Position numbers and translations under genes: made by a program
Part shown: one piece after another, positions 10,487 through 21,100 of the stretch
How positions within the stretch are numbered: the stretch's first letter is position 1
Layout of the letters: the number at the start of each line of letters is the position of its first letter
Notes under the pieces: model-generated
What the model saw: only the letters and a program-made list of their open reading frames with translations
Database searches by the model: none
What the model was told of the DNA's origin: nothing
Origin: Pieris napi
Lineage: Eukaryota; Arthropoda; Insecta; Lepidoptera; Pieridae
Length of the DNA: 64,000 nucleotides
Reading direction: 5' to 3'
Assembly (NCBI RefSeq): GCF_905475465.1
Contig: NC_062242.1
Coordinates: forward strand, 1,267,501-1,331,500

Positions 10487-11865
10487 AATGAAACTGATAT
10501 TTAAATTATTTTTCAATTTGATTTGTATTTTGTACACTAACTAGTAACTTAACCTTAAAGACTATGTGTTGTGAGGTTTCAGGTTAACATAATATAGCAA
10601 TTAGTAGCAACTAGCATGTTTAATGTTTATACCATACAGTAGTTTACACTTTATAGTTTATGGTTTACACCAGTTTACACTTTTGTCTCAGTGCCCTGAC
10701 AGCTGTCAAGTGTCAACTCTGCACAAAAAATTTAGAGAAAAAAAATACTTTTCGAATGGTGTAGTAGTATTTCATTCCTTTATTGTATTAATAAACATTT
10801 TTAAAATAATCAGGTTGTTTAATAACACTGTTCTCATGCTAATTCGTGATAGCGGTGATAGCCATTCTTGCTGACTTCTACGTTAATAAATTGGACAAGA
10901 TTACAAGACGTTTGGATAAAAAGTATATTTACTAATATGTAAGGTTTGGCAGTGTTATTAATTGTATTATATTATATGTTATACACGCTGTTCTTATAGC
11001 ACAAAGTGCGCCACATAACATCGCATTGTAATCGCATGTCAACGCATCCGAGCGCTTCCTTTGCATATAATATAGTCGTTAGAGTAAATAGTATGATTTC
11101 AAGTGCGACTAGGTAAATAATGTTAAAGCTAAACAATAAAAATAAAATTATTTTTTATACAGACCATTGAATAATTTGTTTTAAAATTCCTATTTTCCTA
11201 TTAAATACAGTAATATCTGTAGTAAATTTATTATTATTTAATTAAAAATTCAAAAATACTTAAGACGCAAATTTATATTTACATATTTGCTCAACGAAGC
11301 GTTTGGAATCGCGTTTATATAAGTGAAGGGTATCAGTTTGGAATTTCGTCGCACTGTCAATGTTGATTATTCTACAACTTTAAAAAATGAGGAAATAATC
11401 GATAAATAAAAAAAACGATTATTAACAATCGATCAATTAAATACACGATTTTTTAAAGTGAACGTATCATCGCTTATAACCAATAGAAAAGTAGAAAATT
11501 ACGGATTGTTTACAAATTTCAATACACAAAACTTTATTTTTTTTTAAATACTTAGGCGCGTTTCCGTCAGCAAAAATCACTTGGAGGTGTTCCAATAAAG
11601 TTCCCCTGAAACTCCTGCATCATCAGTATCATCAAATTCATGCGACGAGATTTAAAACCCAACCCCTTTTATAGATTTATCACTCAGTCTGTGGCTATGA
11701 CTCAAGTCTTGTGTCAATAACTGATTTCAACTTTCAAAGACAATAGACATATGTAATCTGTACAGACTGTATTTGCTAGTGATTTAATAACATTATCAAT
11801 TGACTAGTAAAAACTCCAAAAATATAATATTTAAGTGTTTTTTGGAATAAGGTCAAGGTCATAAA
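10487..11865. promoter_or_regulatory. Divergent promoter region between TEX10 and NOP16
   Basis: This 1.38-kb gap contains no open frame I believe. It must hold both promoters, which fire in opposite directions. Visible items: a 12-bp palindrome tgacagctgtca at 10697-10708 with an E-box core (CAGCTG), and a cluster of atcgat-containing sequence at 11398-11434. No TATA box is evident at either start. Regulation is not demonstrated by the sequence. Confidence 0.4.
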
Positions 11866-12663
11866 ATGAAAATAAAAAAGCAACATAGAAAGAAAAAATA
11901 CCTTCATAAGTTAAATCGAAAACGAATGCATCTCAGGCAAAAAAGTACAGGCACAGTAAATTGGTAAGTGGTAACACGTGGTTATTATTTACGTGTTCGG
12001 TGTAATTATTGTATTAAATATTAATTGTATGACTCTCAACATTATAGTAAAGCTCTGAAAGAAGCATGGAATAACAATAGATCAACTTTTCGTAATTTGC
12101 GTGACATGGGACTTGTAAATGATCCAAACAAAGCTATAAAAATACCCAGTTACAAAGAAGAACAATTAAAAATAGCCAAAAAAATAGTGGATCCTGATGA
12201 GTCGGAATCTGAAGAGCCCAAAGTAGTAAAATCAAAACCTCGTAAGAAGGCTGTTGTTGATAAGCTGGAACAAGAAGCACATGCTCCTAGGGAAAGAAGA
12301 TTTAAGTAAGTTTGTTAGCAATAATTATTACTTAATCTCTTTCAAAATTTAAACATTGATTATTAATGAAAGAACCAAGTAACCTTTTTATTTGTTCTTT
12401 ATTTCAGATTACCAAAAGGTCAAGTAGAATTTATTACTTATTTACTTGATAAATATGGTCATGATTACAAAGCAATGGCCAAAGACAAGAAAAATTATTA
12501 CCAAGAAACATGGAAACAGCTAAGGGCAAAAATTAAAACATTCATGGGTATACCACAACAATATGGTGAATATTTAAAAGCGAGAGGTTTATTAGACAAA
12601 GAAGAAAATGAAGATGAATTAAAAGAACAGGCAAAAGCTTTAATAATGGACGACAGTGATTAA
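11866..12663 (+). CDS. NOP16: NOP16, nucleolar 60S assembly factor
   Basis: Three exons, join(11866..11963,12048..12305,12408..12663), all GT-AG, 203 residues. Exon 1 gives a basic start (MKIKKQHRKKKYLHKLNRKR), as in the family. Exon 1 joins exon 2 through a split TG|T codon to give the conserved Cys before the helix KALKEAWNNNRS, followed by NLRDMGLVNDPNKAI (family: NLAEMGLA-DPN). The C-terminal half, YGHDYKAMAKDKKNYYQETW followed by KQLRAKIKTF, is the best-conserved NOP16 segment. The chain is slightly longer than human NOP16 (178 residues) because of a longer linker and an acidic tail ending MDDSD. Known role: a nucleolar protein of pre-60S particles. It sits back to back with TEX10, another 60S factor, and its 3' end faces DPCD 248 bases away. 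Confidence 0.93.
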
Positions 12664-12911
12664 AATTAACTTATGAAGACAAAATAGGAACCAGATGTGA
12701 AAATGTTTATATAGTCAACATGATAGTAAAAGTATCTTAACAATGCATATTGACTATAGTAATTAAATTATAACAATATGATGTTTTGTTAGTTGGCAGT
12801 AAGATGCTTTAACTGCCACATTGTATTGTATTGATTTACAACAGTACATATAAAATGTAAAGAAACTGCTCTTGTAGGTATTAAAATTATAATTCATACA
12901 ATTTAATACTA
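12664..12911. other. Shared 3' interval of NOP16 and DPCD
   Basis: Only 248 bases separate the two facing stop codons. ATTAAA-type signals occur on the plus strand near 12881 and on the minus strand at 12907-12902, so the two 3' UTRs probably abut or overlap. Confidence 0.4.
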
Positions 12912-14527
12912 TTATTGTGTTTTGCATTCATTTGGTATATCTTTCACTGGTTTTACTTTATCCAACTCTTGATACCAATCCTTTTCCATATCTAATAGTT
13001 GTTGAGGTTTCTTGTACTTAAAATAAAAAGAAAACATAGTAATTTTTTAATTTAACAAGCATTTTTTAAATTTAAAAATGTACCTATACATAAATGCTAC
13101 TCACCATTATAATTAAGGTGTTGTACTTATGTGACGATTGAATGTTAGCCTGTTCAATGCTCAAACCCAATCTTGTTAATTCAGGGATTTGAAGCTTTTT
13201 ATAATATTTTTTATTTGTTGTACTTAAAATGATAAATTTATCTTCATTATTGGCCTTTATACAGTAGGTTTCAATGGGATATGGAAGATTTCTTATTCTC
13301 CATTCTAAGTTGACTCTTGTATTACGTCTCATCACTATAGGCTGCAAAAAAATATTATATTAAACAGAAAGTAGTTACAGTCAAAACCGGTTATAACGAC
13401 ATCGTTTACAACGACCTATCGGTTATTACAACCAGATTGTACGGTCCCGTCCGAATCCCTAGTAAACTATTCAGTAAACAAACCGCTTATAACAACATCG
13501 GATACAGCGACATATCGCTTACAACGACGAAATTTTATCGATATTCATCGGCTATAACGACCAACCGCTTCTTGTCTCAGCAAAACAAAACAATACAAAC
13601 GATTTTAAATCTTATTTAGAGGCGTTGAATGAATGTTTAGGCATATTATTACCTACGCACTTTCTCCCAACGAACAGTTTCAGCCAACAACGATTTCGGA
13701 GGCTCTTAACGCTGTAACGATTTTGCAAAAATTTGTTGCCTTTAACGAACAGTTTGATACTGGTGATACTCATACCTTGAGGAGTATGAAACGTTAAATG
13801 CAAAAAATATTTGAGACTGTAAATGACTGAAATGACTGAACTGAAATATTAATTATTTCGTAATAAATATTTTTGTTTCTTTTTTGACTCGTTTACATAT
13901 TATAATATTAACATACCATATTATAACCCATACCTACCTATTCTAGATAGATAACTATGATAATATAACTTGTATGTTTTGTACATACATATGAACTATA
14001 CTTGTGTATATATAATATATGACATTGCTTATAACGACTATCGGATATAACGTCGGCAACTATACGGTCCCTTCAATGTCGTTATAACCGGTTTTGACTG
14101 TATATGTAAAGTTTTAAATTATTAAAATGATAATAATATAAGAACTAACCTGATCTTTTGATTCCACTATTTCAGTGGATTCAATTGACTGTATTCCATC
14201 TGGTATAGGGTCACCAATTTCCACATCCCATTTCCCTTCACTTCCTAGCTTTCCCTTTACCTTCCAAGATCTCCTCAGCAGGACATGCGTGTCTACGTTG
14301 TATTCCTCAACCATTTCTCTATCATCTTCAAATTTATAGTGAATTTTACGAATTTTGTCTTCTTTCAAGGACGTTTTCTCAGCATCCAATAAAGATTTGT
14401 ACCAAATCGTATTTTTGTACATTTTGTCCGAGTCTTTATATTTTTTTATAACTTGCTTTTCGAAACTCGTTTTCACCGAATTGAAATCCGATTCAAATGC
14501 TTCGATCAAACAAACTTTTCTTTTCAT
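12912..14527 (-). CDS. DPCD: DPCD protein (cilia-linked R2TP/HSP90-associated factor)
   Basis: Three exons, complement(join(12912..13016,13105..13341,14150..14527)), all phase 0; 239 residues from the first ATG. Key matches: RKIHYKFEDDREMVEEYNVD in exon 1; PIVMRRNTRVNLEWRIRNLP, TTNKKYYKKLQIPEL and TLIIM in exon 2; YKKPQQLL and the exact family C-terminus CKTQ in exon 3. Human DPCD is 203 residues. Met36 (ATG at 14422-14420, MYKNTIWYKSL) aligns with the human start and would give 204 residues, so either Met36 is the real start or this insect has a 35-residue extension. Known: needed for motile cilia and left-right asymmetry in mouse, and binds RUVBL1/2. Intron 1 carries a pogo-like MITE. Its 5' end faces the PIR1-like gene 646 bp away. 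Confidence 0.93.
13378..14100. mobile_element. Pogo-like MITE in DPCD intron 1 (723 bp)
   Basis: The ends are CAGTcAaaaCCGGTTATAACGAC and its near-perfect reverse complement at 14074-14100. The element is flanked by TA on both sides (13376-13377 and 14101-14102), the Tc1/mariner-pogo target duplication. 'Gctataacgac' and 'acaacgac' motifs repeat inside both ends. No transposase frame is seen, so it is non-autonomous. Relatives in this window are at 24902, 34242 and 34628. Confidence 0.8.
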
Positions 14528-15173
14528 TGTGTTGCTATAGAAACGAAGTTTTTGTTTTTACTTTAGAAAAAGCTTAGAAATAAGGCCTTAATAATTATTT
14601 GAAAAATGATTAGGTACATAGGGCCTATGTCAATTCAAGAAAAATTAATAACGACATGATGGCATATAAAAATTTGTTATTATTTTTTTACTGAAATTTA
14701 AGGGTCGACTTTCCTTGTTTTTATTTATCTTTTAGGTTACTAAATACTAATTGAACGCTGCTGCAGCGACTGAAGCTGTCATATGTCAGTACCCTGATTG
14801 CGCTTACGTAAAGCTTTTCTAAATAATAAATATTAATTTAAAGTTAATAGTTATTTAGGTATCTCACAAATCTGCTTGTTTGTCAAAAACGTGAAAAACA
14901 CTCGGGGAAAAAAAAAAAGCGATGACGATATCACGACAGTCTCTATAATATGATATTGTATTTTTGATCTCGGTCTTGAAATACGGAAGTGACAGTGTCA
15001 GGTTAATGTCATAGCTATAAGCCAAATGACAATAACGAAGTGAAATAAGATTGTTTTGGTTTTAGGTTACCTTATAATGTTTATTTTATAATTATTTTGT
15101 ACGTCTGTTTTTCTTAAATTCTTAATTACACTTCTTCTTCCGCATTCTTAAGGATATTTTATTTGTATTATCA
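14528..15173. promoter_or_regulatory. Divergent promoter region of DPCD and PIR1-like gene
   Basis: 646 bases lie between the first ATG of DPCD and the ATG of the PIR1-like gene. There is no open frame. Visible: poly-A at 14911-14919 and repeated TGACA/TGTCA words around 14988-15031. The arrangement suggests a shared bidirectional promoter, which is inference. Confidence 0.4.
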
Positions 15174-15196
15174 ATGGCTCCTAAAATCCCTGATAG
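15174..15196 (+). CDS. DUSP11: PIR1-like exon 1
   Basis: ATG GCT CCT AAA ATC CCT GAT AG followed by gtaaag. It encodes MAPKIPD and two bases of Arg. The ATG sits in a reasonable context (tatcaATGg), and the IPDRW motif created across the junction is the family N-terminus. Confidence 0.85.
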
Positions 15197-18100
15197 GTAA
15201 AGTTGTTTATGATATCAAATCGTAACTTTCGTAGCAATGTATGAATTACCATTATCTTACTATATTTTTATTGCAGGTGGATACCTTACAAAGCTTTGGG
15301 TAAAGTTATAGAAGGCACAAGAATTATTTGCTTCAAAGTACCTTTGAGACGGGTATGTACCATTATAAAAGTTCAATATATTATTGCTGTTGTGTGCAAA
15401 TAACATAATTAATGAATAAATTACTAGAAGTCACACATATATAATTTGCATTAGCTACTTCATGAAATATTTTGTTTTATATTTAGTAAAAACTTCAGCC
15501 AGTATTTGCTGCTTATATTATTATGCTATCGTATTTGTCTTGTGATGGACACATTTCTGCCTCTTCAATCAATTAATATGGCAAATTTGATTAGCCCACT
15601 GATTCCTGAGTAACATCATCATTCAAAATCAATACAGGAACTTAAACTTTAGTAAATAAAATTTAAGATACTGACCAAAATTATGTGGTGCTGCGTTACT
15701 CAATATGTAATTATTATTCAATATAATTAAAAGCAAATGCTAAGGCATTTCATTGGTAATTTGGGCATCTTTACAAGCAAAGGTAACATAAAACAATAAC
15801 CTATAGTGCTAAAACAGAAGCCAAATAACAAGATATAGCCTACAGATTGAGCAAAGAAAAAAAACTTACAGAAATCAAGTTAATTTACACACAACTGAAA
15901 AGGAAAAAATATTAATATTGCACCAGGATGATGAACAGATCCTTAGTTAAAGTAACAAATTACATAATATTATAAAATTATTTTAATAAAGAAATAAGCT
16001 CTTTATCGTACTATCCGCCATCTATTGTAATATTTTTGGGTTAAAACCTTATGTCATAATTCTTCCTAAACCAGCGTCTTAACATTTTAGTTTCAATAAT
16101 ATCTCATAGATGGCGTGAAATACTCAAACTCAAACTCAAACTCAAACTTATGTATAGGCGTATGAACGTCACATATGAATTATTTGCTTTATTGTTACCT
16201 AATAAAATAACTAATTTAATAGTTTTAATAACAGCATCCTTTAATTACTTTATGTATAGATTTTTTTTTTTTTTTTGGAGTTTATGGCCTGGTATCTAGA
16301 CCTTTAGGCCAACTTTATGTATAGAAGTTAGAATTTCCTACAGAGATGCTTGCACAATTAGCCCACAGACTAGAAACAAAGTTACTCTGTGCTCCTATTA
16401 GAGAGCTCGTGAAAACATTGAAAACCTATCAGCTAATACATCGCGTCTATACTTGAATTAGTAGAATTTGCACCTGCGCCACAAAAGGGTACCGACAATG
16501 AAATGCATTATTGGTAGTACGTCGCACAATACGTATTTATCTAACTGTAAAGACGTCGCACTCCAGACAGTTATACGACAAACACAGCGACGATCCGTGT
16601 TAATTTGTTCTGCATAGCATTTGCATCGCTATCAAGGCAATTATTTGATTTTCTTGCACTGAATAAACTGGAGTACTAGTAAAAACATCCGCTTGAAGTG
16701 GTTGTTACGTGATATACAATACTTGTTGGCTATGGCCCTGCGTCTTCATAGGTAGGATAATGTGTAAACACACACGGTCTTATATACTTTGAAGTGAGAA
16801 TATAATTATATAGAAGTATGGTCACACAAATAAAGGTATATGTACACTAATGTTTAGGTGTCTCTTGGAGAGATATGTGCTCAGCTTTTCCTATATATGA
16901 GAAATCATGCGATTGCGATGATTAGGAGCATAATACGGTTTACATGTGTGCATAACGTTAATGAATCAATACAATAAAAATTGCATAGGATAAAACACAT
17001 TAAAATAACTTAAAATTATGACACGATCACTAATAGTACATAAGCCACGGTACATAGAACACGGTGTTATGGACATTTATTTTTTATATTATTAAATTTA
17101 TTAATATTTTAAATTATATATAACATGGACAATTAATTATTAAAAGTTTTGACTCCTGTTGGTATTCAATGACTCCTGGTCTAGAATTCAGGTCGGATTG
17201 CGGCTTCACCCTCATACGGAGAAATACTAGACATAACAAGGATGCCATTGCATTAAGATCACAAATACCTTACTTACTTTTTATTGGTCGAGGATTTAAC
17301 GATTCTATTGTATCAATCGTTGGAGGAAAAGAAGACTATAAAGAAAAATTATACATGTGTTAGATACATGTTTTATACGGTATCATCTCGGTACATCATT
17401 CAATGTATAAACTTTTGATAACACCCATACGATATAAAAGATAGATAAACAAACAAATAGTGCTTCATAGTATTGGTGTAAACTTTAACAGTGCAAGCAC
17501 CAACGGTGATTTCAAAATCAACGACGCTGTAACAGGCACAGCCTTGCGATTCTGTAACTCACTTTTCTAACTCTCACAGCGGCGGTCGCGCTCAAATCAG
17601 TCGTGAAGCAGTCATTTTACGATTTGCCATTCTGATAAACAATAAACTACAAGCTCCCTCCGCTTGTCAAGACGTAATGTGAAATTGCTTAACCGAATAC
17701 CATGAGATTCCAAAAATGGAAGGGAGCGTTGTTAGTGCGAGGTGAACTCACGGATTAACAGAATCGCACGGCAGTAGGCTTATCACTTACTTGTATATAA
17801 CCAGCTACCCTCTGAAGTATTTCCGACCCAATTCGACTTAGGGTCCTTCAAGAAAAGAGCGTACCAATTCCTGGTGATCCTCCGGCCCGTTTGCCCCTAT
17901 TCTATAAAAAAATATTAACAAAACAGATGCAAAATTTACAGTCCAATGTAGGGCTATAGCGCCACTGTTATTCCTTTGATCCCTTACGCTGTGATCGTAA
18001 GACTGAGTTGTGACCCTAATCCCATAATACAAATCATGTCTATTTGCCTGCCGACGTGTCATAATATTTGTGGCATCACAAAGGAGGAATCCGGGTTGAG

Positions 18101-21100
18101 GCTAATCTTATATTTGATAAAGCATCTGCGTCATACTGTGCTCTATGCTTTTATTAAAAAAAAACTTTTTATTCGTGGCGCTTTCAAACGGGAACCGATC
18201 ATAAATTTCGATTGTTTAGTTTGAATTATAAAGGGATATTACGGCAATTGGTAGGTGTAATTTGATAACTTATGTTATTTATTAAATGTATAAGTTTTTA
18301 AAGAAATGTATTAGAGCTATTTGTGGAGCAAACTGTCTTGATAGTTGTGTACCTTTATTAAAGAAGCTCAAAATATTATATCTTCCCTGTATTTATATTT
18401 TAGAAATGTCCTTATTCGTGCACAGAAACATACATATTTTTAAGTCGAATGTAGAAGTCGAAGTAAGATTGGCTGTGCAAAAATCAATCTGGAACTGTTT
18501 AGGAAAAACACCTATTGTATGGCAATTAAGGTTTACAATAATTTACCAAAAGAATTAAAAGATCTTCCGGCTAGAGTCTTTAAAAAGCGACTTGATGTAT
18601 TACTTTTATGTAAAAGGTAAAATTCCTTCAAAGACAAGAGAAAGAAAAAAGAAAGCGTGGCAGGATATGCGAACTTACGATTGTACCACCTTACACATTT
18701 TTGTACCATATTCGTGCAACAAATTATTATTATTATTTTTGTGTACGACAGGCATTTTAACTTGTTTAATAGCGCTGAAGTTGGCTAAAGTTTATTGTAG
18801 CGTGCTCTCAAATTAAAAATATGGCTATTCGATATCGTAAGGTTTAAATTTATGAAGTGTAATGTTGCAAAGGCGTAATGAATAAACGTTCTTTACGAGT
18901 GTTTTGACTTTCATCTACTTAAGCGATCTCCCAGGCGCACGAGAGCAGACGATGTCAATCAGCTAAATTCTTTGGTAATAACAATATTTTCTTTCGCAAT
19001 GTATTTTGACGATATCATCTGTCTAGCGACTCTCACAATTGCTACAATGACATTGATAGCTTGTTTTCATTATGCGCGCACACGAATGTCTTATAAAGTT
19101 ATAAACCTTGAACGTTGCTTATTGTCCTCTCGTTTTTTATTTGTTTTGACCTGTTTAAAAGCTAACTTGGTGACATATGAAGCTGCTCTTTATCTTTTAT
19201 TTATAGGTGTCGACAATTGGACGCCTGGGTTGATGTTTGATTGTTTTACTTGGGGCTTTTTGATTGTTAATAATCAGTATTGTAAATTTTGTATCGATTT
19301 TAAATGTTTAATAAAAGACACGATCCTTTCCTAATAGGTGACCCTAAATCACTAAACATTAACCATATCCTATTCGGCTCAATCTTGACTTTTGTAATTC
19401 TTGTTTATCCTTTTCTTTTGTATTAAATAATTAACTATAAGCACTAACAAATAATATATATTTTGTCAGTTCACTCAACGGACAATAAAAGAGTTCAGTT
19501 AAACCAGTTTTACTACATTACTATTTATTTCAGTACAGTATGTAATTCGTTAACTAAAGTAATACAGCGAATCATATGTGCCCTTTTCAGAAGGTTAATC
19601 CTAGCTATAGTAAATAGATCGATATAGTTTCAATAGGCACATGTTCAAACAAGTGTCGACATAGAAATCCGAATTTGAATGGGTGTTGCATTTCTTCGGC
19701 TATCAAATCGAATAAAAAAGTCGTAAAACCTATTGACACGCTTGGGAACATTGGATTGTCGGTAGTGTGGTTCGATATCGTCCTCACTTTATTGGGCCAA
19801 CACAAGCCCAACGCATTGCACTTATCTCTTATCGATTTGTAATGATATAATGTTACACGCTCGTAAAAATTCAAACTAAAAACTATTCGGACATGTTGGA
19901 TGCTTTCAGTTTCAGTTCCATCTTCCACACTCTTGAATATTCATTAGGCTGTAAAGAAGCCCTCGATAACTGAGATAACGATCAAAGCGACTGAACGACG
20001 ATAACCTTCCTATGAAGGTTTGGTTGAATTACTGGTCTGAAATGGTGACCTATTTATAAGATATGGCTGTTAGTTTTATGTTTAGCTGTATATGTTGGTT
20101 TTCTGTGGATTTATTTTAAATAGCATACGTTTAAGGCTTTTTTAAGCACTAAAGGAAACATTCAGAAACGAGATTTAGCGCTTTCAGACTCTTTCAGACA
20201 GTTAACGTCAAAAATGTAATAGAAATTAACATACGGCCGTTTTAGTTCTCTTCCGTTCTACGGCCTTGATTTGAAAACTGGCAGTAAATGTAAAATTAGA
20301 AGCAATTAATATGTATTTCTTTTTTGACGTTCATAAGATACATTGTGTTACCTATATGAATAAATGATTGTGATTTGATTGGATTTAGTTTTCATGATTT
20401 GAAGATATATTTATTTTGTTAATTTTATAAAAATTACTGAATCGTATAATATTTTTAGTTGAAATTAGGCCATGTAAATAAATAAACAATAGTTATATCT
20501 CGTTTCTAAATCTCATCCTAACAATAGATTACGTAGTGTTGTAGCAAACATGCCTTGATAATATCTATTTTCTATCATGTCTGATTATATCGCCTCCCAA
20601 TAGTATATGATAATTGGTAATTAGTAGCCATGTGCTAAAATCTAACTCCTATCATAATGGCACAGTATTGTTTAATTGCTATGTCAAAACCTGTGGGTGT
20701 CAATATGTTTGTCTGTTTTGGTTTTTAAGACTTTTAATGGCTTTTAGGTCGATTTTGTTTTTATGATCCATGCATTTTTGGTGTGATAAATGTTTGAGCA
20801 AACAATGAACCATCAGAGACATACCCTGCGATTGCGTCAAATACCACGTTGGTGGTGCTGTCATCATTCATATTCGTTTGTTGTAAATAACCATATATTA
20901 TTACGTAATGGGATTGTTGATGTCACCAATAATATCATAACGTCGGTCTTCAAGACAGCTTCGTCTGAGTTCAGTCAATTTAAGCACATTTTTATTAAAA
21001 GTTTAAAAAGGTTAACAATAATCACTAGGAGAGAATTAAATTATGATTATAAGGATGCGATTAGTGAGAGATATGGGCACGGCGCCCGAGATGTAAATGA

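Noticed and set aside
10487..10537. N-terminal extension of TEX10 upstream of 10486
   Set aside because: The extension begins at GTG, has no ATG, and is not family-like; the basic N-terminus from MHKTGATRHKK fits.
12025..12309. Open frame starting at 12025 as the beginning of NOP16 exon 2
   Set aside because: The acceptor is at 12047; codons before it (YDSQHYS) are intronic. Splicing there restores the conserved Cys codon.
16121..16148. CRISPR-like or regulatory direct repeats
   Set aside because: A short (actcaa)n tract; nothing array-like, and the genome is clearly eukaryotic.
18972..19334. 120-codon open frame on the plus strand
   Set aside because: No similarity, unusual Cys/Phe-rich composition expected of AT-rich random sequence; it lies between two retroelement remnants inside an intron.
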